64,000 bases of DNA. Source: an uncultured Muribaculaceae bacterium. GTDB taxonomy: Bacteria > Bacteroidota > Bacteroidia > Bacteroidales > Muribaculaceae. Shown in pieces: positions 16,125 through 25,213 of this stretch; the stretch's first letter is position 1; each line of letters begins with the position of its first letter. The position numbers and the translations under genes were made by a program. The DNA is taken from contig CAJTTG010000001.1 in the NCBI GenBank assembly GCA_910579185.1, positions 1-64,000 of the forward strand. The letters are read 5' to 3'. The notes under the pieces were generated by a model. It had not been told where the DNA came from, made no database searches, and saw only the letters and a program-made list of their open reading frames with translations.

Positions 16125-18128
16125 ATGATTACTCCCGAACAATTTAAACGAGCTTGTGGCACATTGCTCGGAATTGTCAACAAGCAGTCCGCTATCTCAG
16201 CGCAAGCTAGCTTGGGTGACAAGACCGCAATGGAGTCCTTGACCGAAGCAGGTCAACAGCTTAACGAGGACACATTACGTGTCTTGGTTATGGGTAAGTT
16301 CTCAAGCGGAAAGTCAACATTCCTAAACGCCTTGATGGGACAGAAACTTTTGCCAGCAAAACCCACCCCAACCACCGCTGTCATTGGCGAAATCGTCTAT
16401 TCAGACAACGCCGGAGCAACACTATTTCCCAAGAAAGGATATGCCGGTGGAAATAAACCATTCTGCATCAAAGTTGAAGAGCTTTCAAAATACATTGTTA
16501 TCGACCACACAGTCCCTCAAACAGACAAGAAGAAGGTCGAGAATCCGTTCCAAAAGATTCTTATTAAATATCCATTGGCTATCTGCAAACATGGAATTAT
16601 GTTTGTTGACTCACCAGGCCTTGATGATCCAACTTGTCATGACACTATAACGAAAGATTATCTTCCCACGGCTGACGCGATTCTGTATTGCATGAATTCA
16701 AGTCAAGCTTTCAGTGCTGCTGACAAGGTGGAGATTGAAAGACTTATCTCGTTAGGATACAAGTCTATCATCTTTGTGCTTACATACTACGATGTATTGC
16801 TCTACAATGATGAAATGAACGGAACAATAGATGCGGAAGACGCGAAGCGTCATTACATCAAACAGCTTTCAAAGTATACCGATCTTGGCGAAAATGGTAT
16901 CTTTTTTGTTGGATCTCTCCCGGCCTTGAATGCAAAGCTAAACAACAAGCCGGAACTTCTGATTCGTAGCAATTTCCCCCCGCTTGAAAAGAGACTAGAG
17001 GAAATTCTTTTCAACGAAAAGGGTCGTATGAAGTTACTTAAGGCACTTTACTCTACTCGTAGAGTAAACAGAACAACTTCTCAACATTTGACCGATTTAA
17101 TAGAAGTCGCTAATTCTGACCGCTCAGGTCTTTCTGAACGCATCCATAGTGCACAAACGAAGCTAAATCAGGCTCAGGCTAAAGCTAATGAGATTCTATC
17201 TCAGTTCCGCTTCAGCAGTTCGTCAATAATCAATGGAGCGAAAGATAGAGGTCGGCATTTCTTTCTTAGTGAGATACTACCGAACATCGCTGCATGGACG
17301 TCAGAATTTACTCCAAACGAAGACCAGAGTATAAGCATGTGGCACCCCAAAAGAACTGGAGCCGCATTCACAGAAGGTTGCATCAAGTACGTTCAGTCCC
17401 GCATTGAGACCAAAATGGCTGAGTGGTGTGACAAACAACTAGTTAATGGCTATGTATTGCCACAACTTGAGACGCTTACTAAGCAACAGAATGCAAATCT
17501 TGAGTCTTACGAAGAAGACTTGAAAAAAGTACGTACCACACTCAACCTCTCTCTTGATAGCGATGCTATCAATGAGGAAGAAAGTGCTGGCAAAGCCAAT
17601 CGTATTGTATCTGCCATAGCAGGTGCATTCCTCAACCCTGCGAGCCTCGTAACTGGCGGAGCTTTCGGATGGAAAGGTTTGGTTGCTTCACTTGTTGCTA
17701 CTCTTGTGGGCGGCATCGTACTCGGCATCGTAAGTCTTTTTACCCCCGTAGGGTGGCCGGCACTTATAATAACGTGGATTCTTGCCGCCTTAACGGGTGG
17801 GGCATTTGTTGGTGGTAACATCGAAAGTAATATTAAAAAGAAGATTGCTGAAAAGATGAAAGAAGAACTTTCTAAACAACAGGAAAGTGTCGCAGCCAAT
17901 ATTGGCACAACAGTCTCTGATGTATTGGACAAAGTTCAAAATGCCGTGGCAAGTGGATTGAACGCACCGGTTGAGCAATTCAAAAAGCTCTTATCTGAAG
18001 CTCAGAAGTCAGTCAACGCTGAAGGCTCTGAAATCCAGGCTCGCGTTGCAGAGTATTCTAAATTGCGTAGCGAAAATACCGCTCTCGCAAATGACATGGA
18101 TTCTTTTGCCCAAAGCCTAAACGCTTAA
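16125..18128 (+). CDS. Dynamin-like GTPase 3
   Basis: 667 residues. P-loop GKFSSGKST at 57-65, G2 TPTTAV near 81-86, G3 DSPG at about 162-165; G4 reads LTYYD, a departure from T/NKxD. The C-terminal half has coiled coils and a long hydrophobic double segment at about 500-570 (SLVATLVGGIVLGIVSLF and ALIITWILAALTGGAFVGG) forming a membrane hairpin. Its codon use looks less A+T-rich than dynamin 1. It is last in the six-gene operon and is followed by a strong terminator. Paired bacterial dynamins are known; three in one operon with a sigma factor and peptidase is an arrangement I do not recognise. Confidence 0.85.
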   Translation: MITPEQFKRACGTLLGIVNKQSAISAQASLGDKTAMESLTEAGQQLNEDTLRVLVMGKFSSGKSTFLNALMGQKLLPAKPTPTTAVIGEIVYSDNAGATLFPKKGYAGGNKPFCIKVEELSKYIVIDHTVPQTDKKKVENPFQKILIKYPLAICKHGIMFVDSPGLDDPTCHDTITKDYLPTADAILYCMNSSQAFSAADKVEIERLISLGYKSIIFVLTYYDVLLYNDEMNGTIDAEDAKRHYIKQLSKYTDLGENGIFFVGSLPALNAKLNNKPELLIRSNFPPLEKRLEEILFNEKGRMKLLKALYSTRRVNRTTSQHLTDLIEVANSDRSGLSERIHSAQTKLNQAQAKANEILSQFRFSSSSIINGAKDRGRHFFLSEILPNIAAWTSEFTPNEDQSISMWHPKRTGAAFTEGCIKYVQSRIETKMAEWCDKQLVNGYVLPQLETLTKQQNANLESYEEDLKKVRTTLNLSLDSDAINEEESAGKANRIVSAIAGAFLNPASLVTGGAFGWKGLVASLVATLVGGIVLGIVSLFTPVGWPALIITWILAALTGGAFVGGNIESNIKKKIAEKMKEELSKQQESVAANIGTTVSDVLDKVQNAVASGLNAPVEQFKKLLSEAQKSVNAEGSEIQARVAEYSKLRSENTALANDMDSFAQSLNA

Positions 18129-18138
18129 ATTTGCAAAC

Positions 18139-18180
18139 TAAAAGTATAGCTGCATTGAGAAATTTGCAGCTATACTTTTA
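18139..18180 (+). terminator. Strong terminator after the dynamin operon
   Basis: Perfect 16-base inverted repeat, TAAAAGTATAGCTGCA and its complement, around a 10-base loop, beginning 10 bases after the last dynamin stop codon. Confidence 0.85.
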
Positions 18181-18291
18181 CTCTTTACATAACAATACTT
18201 CGGTAAATTTAGATTGGCAACATCGAGGCTAAGCTGCGATTTCAGCCAGTTTGTGATTTGTCTTTTGAATTATTTTGAGATGCGGAGATTT

Positions 18292-19315
18292 TCAGTAAGT
18301 CGAAATAGTTGTTGAGGCGAGATCTGACTCAAACATCAGTCTCTTGAACTGAGCCAACGTAAGGTTGGGATAATCCTCCCTGATAACAGTCTTGCAGATG
18401 TTGAGAGTTGTGAATGATAGATTGAAAGCGAAATCCAGTCGTTGTCTATCCCTTGTCTGGGAGGACTGCAAGCCGGTGAATTGCTTGGCATCCCGGATGT
18501 CGAACTCAATCTGAAATCTCGTCCTGAAGAATCCAACGATTCTATCAGAACTCATCGAGAGTTCAGTGGTGAAATATACAATAGGTTTTCCGTCTTTACC
18601 GGGACAGATGACTATCTTGATTTCACGTTTCAAAGTTCTAGAATGAACAATAGCATAAAGACATCGGGTAGCAACGCCTTTTGAATCCGTATAGATGAAA
18701 GAGTTGAATATCGACATATCAGGATTGGAGAAATCCTCTGTCTTGCCATACTTGGCCTTGCGCCCCCTTCTACGGGGTGCATGTGGATCAGGTACGGCCT
18801 GATACCGAAGGTATGCATTCTCCTTCAACCACCCAACGAAATTGAATCCCAGCTTGGTTATTCCATACACGAAGTCAAATGCTGAAAAGAAGGCATCCGC
18901 AACTATGGTTCTGGAGATAGCCATCCACTCCTCACTTCTTTCCTTTATCATGAACAGGTACCATTCGATCATCGAGGCATCATCGGCTTTCTTGCGGAGA
19001 TCGGTACTTGGTGTCTGCACTGCACCGAGCTTAACACAGGAGTGTTTTGCTGAGGCTGATGGCCCCAAGTGCCATTATCTCGATGCCGCGCTTGACACGC
19101 TGAGCGACTCCCGACCAGAATTTGCCCATTCCATATGTGAGTTTGTCCGACTTGGAGATATATGACGGGGTATTGGCAATCGCCACATCATTTGTCCGCT
19201 GGAACACTTCAAGTGCGAGATGTCCGTTGACACTCAGCCGGTCCCCATTTGAACCGAAGTTGACGGCAAAGATCTTGGCTATGCGACCTCCGTATCGCGA
19301 TAGCCTGGTAAAAAT
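18292..19315 (-). pseudogene. Frameshifted IS4-type DDE transposase
   Basis: The 3' frame (18292-19068) carries the DDE transposase C-terminus with the Y/F-R-E-K signature region RTRFQIEFDIRDAKQFTG. Upstream in another frame the reverse strand reads RYGGRIAKIFAVNFGSNG to FQRTNDVAIANTPSYIS and KFWSGVAQRVKRGIEIMAL, ending at TAA (about 19030), right where the downstream frame picks up SCVKLGAVQTPS. One indel therefore breaks the gene. No clear N-terminal start survives before a stop at about 19314. Expression of active transposase is unlikely unless the frame is bridged. It sits just after the dynamin operon. Confidence 0.75.
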
Positions 19316-19400
19316 TCACTTTGCCCGGGTAATCGGCCCAAACTCTGCGGCATATCAGTTTAATCCCTGATTTCATCGGGGATTGGGCATAGCTCAAAAA

Positions 19401-19778
19401 TTAGATATGGATGACACTTTTAACATTCTGGCACCCACCGGTTGGGTAAAAGTGCCCGTTTGCCGATGTCATCAAGAGAGGTTCGCATCTTTCGGAACAG
19501 GAGCAGAGATAGCCGAATGGGTTCCTGTTGTTGAGTCGGCAGCTCTCGATGAGCGAGTGCATGAATGCGGCGTTCTCGGCAGCTCCCTCGCTGCCGATGT
19601 TCTGGTAGTTCTTAAGGCTCAGCTTTATCGGTTTCATCCTCTGTTCGCACAGGTTGTTTGATATTTCGGCATTCCCATCAATGATGAAGTTGCGCAGCGT
19701 CCCGGCTTGATTGTTGACATAGTATATGGCCTTATTAAGCAGCGAGTGCCCTATCAGTTTGGGCCGTTTACAAGACAA
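19401..19778 (-). pseudogene. 3' fragment of an IS66-family transposase (TnpC)
   Basis: The reverse strand encodes the well-conserved IS66 TnpC C-terminus: KAIYYVNNQAGTLRNFI, IDGNAEISNNLCEQRMKPI, LKNYQNIGSEGAAENAAF and MHSLIESCRLNNRNPFGYL. Everything N-terminal is missing, the only start is TTG, and the IS4-type remnant abuts it, so this is a dead fragment probably truncated by the second insertion or by deletion. Confidence 0.8.
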
Positions 19779-19880
19779 AAGGAGGAATCATCTAAATCAC
19801 CATCTGTAACTTATCAATATGATGCAATATTAAAAAGTTTAAGTAGTTTATTGGACACCTGATGATAGAAATTAAGGTTG

Positions 19881-19911
19881 TTGCACTCTATACGAGTATA
19901 GCAACTTTTTA
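19881..19911 (+). terminator. Terminator-like hairpin before the WG-repeat gene
   Basis: CTATAC / GTATAG core with outer GTTG / CAAC pairing, followed by TTTTTAATTTT. It precedes the WG-repeat ATG by 15 bases, so it could end read-through from upstream or attenuate the gene. Confidence 0.4.
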
Positions 19912-19925
19912 ATTTTCATCCAATC

Positions 19926-21035
19926 ATGAAAAAGAACATTTCTTTCAAAATGTGGCTGACTGTTTTCTTCGGAGGCATCTGGCAGTTCATACGCAACATC
20001 TTCTCATGGAATAACAAGACTCCTTTCTGGCGAGTAATCTGGGCAACCATAACTATATGCGTTGTGACTGTGACTGGTATGCTCGGCTACTCTTTCTATG
20101 ATCATTATGGCCGTAATGGTCGATGGGAAAGATATGACCCCAAAATCAGCACCAACTTCAAATTCCGTAATAATGGACTCAATAGCGGCAAGTCGTATAT
20201 TTACGATTCCCGTACAAAGGAAAAGATCTTGAAAGGCATTGACTGGATTGCTGTTCCGGAAGATGGCGACAGCCTGATTATTGTCGCGAAGGACGGCAAA
20301 CGAGGTTTTGTCAATCGTTATACTGCTGAAACGGTATTGCCATTCAAATATGATGCGGCATGGTCTTTCACGGACGGTGTAGCCGGTGTCTGTGAAGGCG
20401 ATTCGGTATACTTTATTGATCATTCCGGAAAACCGATTAACGGCAAGAAGTTTGCTCGCAAGAAAGGTTATGGAAGCTACGTTTATCATGGAGATTACGC
20501 CTCCATTCCCGCCGGGGACAAATATGGACTCATTGACAGGACAGGAGAATGGGTATTTCTCCCGGAATATGATGATATTCATATCGCGGCTAAGAATATG
20601 TGGTATGTCCGTAACAACGGCAAGTCCGGTGCAATTGGTTCAAATGGTAAGTTCGTTTTACCGTTGGAATATGAATACGTAGGGATTCACGGGAGTGGTG
20701 GTATAATGGTGGCGAATCCTAAAGACCATTCTCAAAGCCGATATGATTATGACGGAACATTGATTGACAAGTTTATTTTCGATGAAGCATATGAAATGGC
20801 ATACTACATAAATGAATTTGATGATGAGGGCAACCAGAAGAAAGCCATAGACAGTATGCTGAAATACTCCGCTAATAACTATGTCGGTCTTATGGGGCGT
20901 GATGGCATTCCCGTTACTCCACCTCTGTATTACGACATAGAGTGTGTAGCCCCTGGTGTTTATCAGTGCCGACTTACCGGATATAGCTCTGATTGTATCA
21001 TGGTTAATAGCAAGGGAGAAAAAATCAATGACTAA
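19926..21035 (+). CDS. Membrane-anchored WG-repeat protein
   Basis: 369 residues. A transmembrane helix lies at about 37-57 (VIWATITICVVTVTGMLGY). The rest consists of WG-type beta repeats, recognisable by units such as KYGLIDRTGEWVFLPEYDDI and KSGAIGSNGKFVLPLEYEYV; these form beta-propeller-like or solenoid binding surfaces, usually of unknown ligand. The topology suggests an N-terminal cytoplasmic tail and an external repeat domain. It opens the signalling cassette running to 26.7 kb and is followed by a hairpin terminator, so it is its own transcription unit. Confidence 0.8.
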   Translation: MKKNISFKMWLTVFFGGIWQFIRNIFSWNNKTPFWRVIWATITICVVTVTGMLGYSFYDHYGRNGRWERYDPKISTNFKFRNNGLNSGKSYIYDSRTKEKILKGIDWIAVPEDGDSLIIVAKDGKRGFVNRYTAETVLPFKYDAAWSFTDGVAGVCEGDSVYFIDHSGKPINGKKFARKKGYGSYVYHGDYASIPAGDKYGLIDRTGEWVFLPEYDDIHIAAKNMWYVRNNGKSGAIGSNGKFVLPLEYEYVGIHGSGGIMVANPKDHSQSRYDYDGTLIDKFIFDEAYEMAYYINEFDDEGNQKKAIDSMLKYSANNYVGLMGRDGIPVTPPLYYDIECVAPGVYQCRLTGYSSDCIMVNSKGEKIND

Positions 21036-21111
21036 ATATATCATTCGTCTCTTTTCTCAGTGAAAAAGATTGAGACTTAGTCTAATACTCAACCACAATC
21101 ACTAACTTAGC

Positions 21112-21141
21112 AGACCGAGACGGCCTTGTGCCGTCCGGTCT
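21112..21141 (+). terminator. Terminator after the WG-repeat gene
   Basis: Inverted repeat AGACCG-a-GACGGC / GCCGTC-CGGTCT with a 5-base loop and one bulged base, followed by TCATTT. Confidence 0.65.
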
Positions 21142-21189
21142 CATTTAACCGCCAATCAGATATGAATATCATACAACACCATAAGCCTA

Positions 21190-21197
21190 TAATTTTG
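21190..21197 (+). promoter_or_regulatory. Candidate -7 box for the PP2C unit
   Basis: TAATTTTG fits the TAnnTTTG consensus 31 bases before the ATG at 21229. No good -33 TTTG was found, so the call is tentative. Confidence 0.35.
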
Positions 21198-21228
21198 CGA
21201 GATTAGTTTCCTATGCTTTTCCAAAGCT

Positions 21229-21447
21229 ATGGGTAATATACTCGAAGCAGGTTATTTGGACATCCTCATTCAGTGGCAATCGCTTGACAACTTCTCTTTG
21301 CAAGCAATACTTGATTACCCCGATCATTATGACGATTATGATCCAAACGTCAAAGTCTTTTACTGGGAAGGTCAACTCGATAGAAGTGGTCTTCTGAAAG
21401 GGAAACTGCAATTACAAATATCAGAAACAGAAACCTATTCAAAATGA
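21229..21447 (+). CDS. Small hypothetical protein (72 aa) coupled to PP2C
   Basis: An acidic, probably soluble 72-residue protein of unknown family (includes QAILDYPDHYDDYDPNVKVF). Its stop overlaps the PP2C start by 4 bases, so the two are translationally coupled, suggesting a functional link such as a regulator or substrate of the phosphatase. No motif identifies it. Confidence 0.5.
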   Translation: MGNILEAGYLDILIQWQSLDNFSLQAILDYPDHYDDYDPNVKVFYWEGQLDRSGLLKGKLQLQISETETYSK

Positions 21448-22109
21448 AGATATATTACGAGAGTTTCAGTGAGTGTGGACCTCGCAAGAATAACGAGGAC
21501 TATATAGCGGTTCGGGAAATGCCCGAACCGAATCGCTCGGTGTTCGTACTCTGTGACGGCATGGGAGGTCATAACTGTGGAGAGGTGGCAAGCAAACTTG
21601 TTGCAGAACACATCTGTGACTATTGGGTAAAGAACCCAAAGCGCAAGGACTCCGAAAAGAAAATTATTGATGCTTGTGATGAGACCATGATAGCCTATAA
21701 CAACAAATCCCGGATTGAAATGGGTACGACTATGGCTATGGTAGCTATAGAGGACAATAAGGCTATATTGGCTCATTGTGGTGACAGCCGTATCTACGTT
21801 ATCCGAGACCATAGAATCATCTATCAGTCGGTAGATCATATAGCATTGACTCCGGAAGGGTGGCCCATCATAACAAGGGCTTTCTTTACCGGACGATCTA
21901 ACTACAAACCAGACATAGAAGAAATAGAGGTTCAAGTCGGAGACATGATTCTCATTTGCTCTGACGGCGTTTATGGTAACGGCAAATGGGACATACTCAT
22001 TGATACTATGATGGGAGATGGATTTGATATTGATGACATATATAGCATCGCCGTTAATAGATGTAATGACAACATTTCGGCTATTTTGATTAGGCTTTAT
22101 GATGTTTAA
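21444..22109 (+). CDS. PP2C-type serine/threonine phosphatase
   Basis: 221 residues with the full PPM motif set: NNEDY at 16-20, CDGMGGH at 37-43 (metal-binding Asp), GTTMAMVAI, HCGDSRIY, CSDGVYG and the C-terminal CNDNISAILI with its metal-binding Asp. No transmembrane segment. PP2C enzymes reverse Hanks-type kinase phosphorylation, but no kinase gene is visible in the window. It is in a cassette with WG-repeat and VWA proteins, reminiscent of phosphorylation-linked TerY-type modules that normally include a kinase. Confidence 0.9.
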   Translation: MKIYYESFSECGPRKNNEDYIAVREMPEPNRSVFVLCDGMGGHNCGEVASKLVAEHICDYWVKNPKRKDSEKKIIDACDETMIAYNNKSRIEMGTTMAMVAIEDNKAILAHCGDSRIYVIRDHRIIYQSVDHIALTPEGWPIITRAFFTGRSNYKPDIEEIEVQVGDMILICSDGVYGNGKWDILIDTMMGDGFDIDDIYSIAVNRCNDNISAILIRLYDV

Positions 22110-22168
22110 CCATTTTATCAAGAGAAGGTATATTTTTATATAAACTCCAAACATAATTTTTTATCGCT

Positions 22169-22582
22169 ATGATCGTATCAATTACATTCTTGGAACTTAA
22201 AGATTACATCAAGAGACATTTTGGGAAGATTGTGAATCTTGCAAAAGTTTCTGACCATGAAGTGTGTATATCTTATACACAGAAAATAATCTTCAAGACC
22301 GTTGATGTTCCGGTTAATGTGAGCATTGACAATGTTGGCCCTTCATCTATATGGGTTACATACGGTGGTGGATTCGGAATTGACATGATAATTGCCGGGG
22401 TATTGGCTTTTATCAAAGGTAAATTTCCGGAACTGAATGACGTGCTGAGAAGCGGAGATAATCGCCAACTTTGTATCAACTTGTCGAGTATGAGCAATAT
22501 TCAGACACTCTTTGAACGGGTTGAAATGACTGGGATATCGGTTCATGAAGACCATTTTGAGGCGAGAATGGCGTTGCTATAA
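22169..22582 (+). CDS. Hypothetical protein (137 aa)
   Basis: I do not recognise a family. It is a mixed alpha/beta protein with a central hydrophobic Gly-rich stretch (WVTYGGGFGIDMIIAGVLAF) that could be one membrane helix or a buried core. No catalytic motif is evident. It lies 59 bases downstream of the PP2C gene on the same strand, so cotranscription is plausible. Confidence 0.5.
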   Translation: MIVSITFLELKDYIKRHFGKIVNLAKVSDHEVCISYTQKIIFKTVDVPVNVSIDNVGPSSIWVTYGGGFGIDMIIAGVLAFIKGKFPELNDVLRSGDNRQLCINLSSMSNIQTLFERVEMTGISVHEDHFEARMALL

Positions 22583-22739
22583 TTTGCGTCTGTCAGACGT
22601 AATTGTATTTATACAGGTGCAGCATTTCGCTCATTATCCGAATTTAACGTAATAACAAAAAAATAATGCCTGTTTGTGATAGAAGATAAAGCGTTTCAAT
22701 ATCACTATAAATATAGACAACATTAAAGACTCAAAAACT

Positions 22740-23138
22740 ATGGCAATTTTCAATCTTGACTACAACGCTCTCTGGGAGAGCATTTGCAACTGGAGCCGCA
22801 AGGCCGGACGTGCTGCAACTCGTCCTGTGCTTCTCATGTGGTACGTGATGCGGAGTAAGGAAACACCCCGTGCTGACAAATGGGCTATCTTCGGCTCATT
22901 GGCATACCTCATTCTTCCAATCGACATTCTCGACTCTAAGCGGCTGCCTATCATTGGCTGGCTTGACGAAGTGGCATCGCTGGCTATACTGGTTCAGAAG
23001 ATGTCGAAGTATATCACTCCCGAAATGGAGATGAAAGCAGACGAACAACTCAATAAATGGTTCGACTCGGCTGCGCTCGTCGAGCTAAGGGTTCCGACCG
23101 ACAACGAATATGTGGAGTTTGAACTGATTGAAGGATAA
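22740..23138 (+). CDS. DUF1232 (YkvA-like) protein
   Basis: 132 residues. The DUF1232 core is recognisable: a preceding helix with ADKWAIFGSLAYLILPIDILD, then RLPIIGWLDEVASLAILVQ. Proteins of this family have one or two short hydrophobic segments and unknown function, and often occur beside stress or membrane genes. The preceding 157-base gap contains only a weak hairpin (GCGTCTG / CAGACGT). A 33-codon frame and the RelA/SpoT homologue follow. Confidence 0.75.
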   Translation: MAIFNLDYNALWESICNWSRKAGRAATRPVLLMWYVMRSKETPRADKWAIFGSLAYLILPIDILDSKRLPIIGWLDEVASLAILVQKMSKYITPEMEMKADEQLNKWFDSAALVELRVPTDNEYVEFELIEG

Positions 23139-23149
23139 ACTCCGCATCT

Positions 23150-23251
23150 ATGGGACTGGTATGGACTTTTCTCATTCTCTATCTCCTCTACTCAAAGCGT
23201 GAACCGATAATCACATTCTTCCGTGATGTGGGTAAACGCAGGAAAAAGTGA
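23150..23251 (+). CDS. Candidate 33-aa membrane microprotein
   Basis: A short frame begins MGLVWTFLILYLLYSKREP and ends in a basic GKRRKK tail: one hydrophobic helix with a positive cytoplasmic end, the usual form of bacterial membrane microproteins. It begins 11 bases after the DUF1232 stop and ends 52 bases before the RelA/SpoT start, so it fits the operon. Coding status is inferred from composition and position only. Confidence 0.4.
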   Translation: MGLVWTFLILYLLYSKREPIITFFRDVGKRRKK

Positions 23252-23303
23252 CAAAAATCATTGCAGAAGCAGAATGACACGATTAAAATCAGCAACTTTA
23301 CAT

Positions 23304-25211
23304 ATGGAGAAGAATTACAATCAAATTATTCAAGAGCGTGCCAACCATGTGTTTGAGGTTATGGCACAACGTGTGTCATCCGAAGACCTCAATAAGATAA
23401 AGGAGGCTTTTGAACTCGCCCAAAAGGCTCATGCTCCTCAAATCCGTAAATCCGGAGAACCCTACATTCTTCATCCTATTGCAGTAGCCACGATAGTGGC
23501 TGAAGAAATGTGGCTTGGCGCAAATCCTGTATGCGCCGCATTTCTTCATGATGTCGTTGAGGATACTCCTTACACTTTTGAAGATATACGTCAGCAGTTC
23601 GGTGACGATGTAGCTTTTCTTGTAAAGGTTGTCACTAAGAAGCCTAACAAGGAGTACGAATACTCAAAGCAGCTGGACAACTACCGCCAGATTCTCAACT
23701 CTGTACAGTATGACATCCGTGCCGTGCTTGTGAAACTTGCTGACCGCCTCCATAACATGCGTACCTTGGCCTCCATGCGTCCTGACAAGCAGATGAAGAT
23801 AGCCGGAGAGACAGACTATTTCTATGCGCCGCTTGCCAACCGCCTCGGCCTTTACAATATCAAGACCGAACTTGAAAACCTCTCGTTCCGTTTCCGTTGC
23901 CCTGATGAGTATGAGGAGATCTCATCTCTTATCGCCAAACATGTGGAAACCAACCGCGAGAATCTTGAAACCTTCAAGACTCAGATTGAGGAGACGCTCG
24001 CTGAAACTGGAATCAAGGCAAAGGTTAAGGTTGACTATCGCCGTCCCTTTAGCCTCTGGCGCAAGATGCAAAAGTATGGAGATGATTTCACTCATCTGAA
24101 ATATCGCCACTTCATCGAGATTGTCTTTGCGGATAATCAATCACATCTCTCCGAAAAAGAGATGGCGATGAAGATATATTGCATACTGACCGACCGTTTC
24201 AAAGAGAAGCACGGCAGCATGAGCAACTATATTGATTCCCCAAAGGAAAACGGATATCAGAGTATCCACGTTAAGTTACTCCCGGACTTTGGTCGTTGGC
24301 AGGAGGTGCACATCAGCAGTTGGAGAATGACCCGTCAGTCACAGTTGGGATGTGTTGCCGAACGCACGGAAGGCAATATCCAGAACTGGATTGAAAAGTT
24401 CCGCAAAGTGCTCCATGACACTATCGGGTCAGCCAAGCACAACGAAAAATATATGGAGGACATACGGGCCACATTCTACAACGACGATATTCAGGTGTTT
24501 ACGCCTAAAGGAAAGAAAGTGATTCTCCCGCAAGGCGCCACAGTAATAGACTTCGCTTATGAACTCCACACCGAACTTGGCGACCATGCCAAATATGCCC
24601 GTATCAACGGCCGTCTCGAACCCATTACCTCGGCTTTGCGGCGTGGCGATGTAGTGGAAATATTCATAGATGAAACTCTTCATCCCGGGGAAGACTGGAG
24701 TCAATATGCCCACACCTACAAAGCCCGCAAGTCGATACGTCGCTATCGCGAGAGTATCCCTCACTCCAATCTCTGCCGCTGCGAGGAGTGCAATCCCATT
24801 CCCGGCGAAGAAGTCATAGGCATCCGTAATTCTGTAATCAGTGACTTGGTGACAATCCATCGCCGCGACTGTCAACAGGCAATAACAATGGCATCGTCAT
24901 ACGGCGACGATGTGGTTTCGGTTGACTTCATGGTCGATGAGACCCTCTATCCGGTAATAATCTCAGTGCGTGCGGTTGACCGTCATCATCTGTTCATAGA
25001 CCTTACCGACTGTATTACCAATACCCTCGGACTTTCTATGGAATCGTTCAATACGAAGACTACTCATAATATCGTTGTATGCAAAATTCGTCTCGGAGTA
25101 CACTCCAATTCGGAACTCAAAACCATCATCAACCACATATCCGCCATCGAGGGCGTTGACGAAGTGAAGCGTCTCCGCCAGGATGAAGCTGATTATATGC
25201 TTTACGACTGA
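23304..25211 (+). CDS. RelA/SpoT homologue with probably inactive synthetase domain
   Basis: 635 residues from the ATG at 23304 (an upstream start at 23223 would overlap the microprotein). The hydrolase domain is intact: HD at 82-83 and ED at 86-87 in LHDVVEDT, plus KLADRLHNMRTL. The (p)ppGpp synthetase region keeps GYQSIH and EVHI but differs at key spots: YRRPFSLWRKM in place of the G-R-x-K-S motif and KYRHFIEIVF where the catalytic Asp is expected. TGS (DIQVFTPKGKKVILPQGAT) and a C-terminal ACT-like domain follow. I infer mainly ppGpp hydrolysis. Many Bacteroidales carry a second RSH protein; this may be it. Confidence 0.85.
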   Translation: MEKNYNQIIQERANHVFEVMAQRVSSEDLNKIKEAFELAQKAHAPQIRKSGEPYILHPIAVATIVAEEMWLGANPVCAAFLHDVVEDTPYTFEDIRQQFGDDVAFLVKVVTKKPNKEYEYSKQLDNYRQILNSVQYDIRAVLVKLADRLHNMRTLASMRPDKQMKIAGETDYFYAPLANRLGLYNIKTELENLSFRFRCPDEYEEISSLIAKHVETNRENLETFKTQIEETLAETGIKAKVKVDYRRPFSLWRKMQKYGDDFTHLKYRHFIEIVFADNQSHLSEKEMAMKIYCILTDRFKEKHGSMSNYIDSPKENGYQSIHVKLLPDFGRWQEVHISSWRMTRQSQLGCVAERTEGNIQNWIEKFRKVLHDTIGSAKHNEKYMEDIRATFYNDDIQVFTPKGKKVILPQGATVIDFAYELHTELGDHAKYARINGRLEPITSALRRGDVVEIFIDETLHPGEDWSQYAHTYKARKSIRRYRESIPHSNLCRCEECNPIPGEEVIGIRNSVISDLVTIHRRDCQQAITMASSYGDDVVSVDFMVDETLYPVIISVRAVDRHHLFIDLTDCITNTLGLSMESFNTKTTHNIVVCKIRLGVHSNSELKTIINHISAIEGVDEVKRLRQDEADYMLYD

Positions 25212-25213
25212 AA

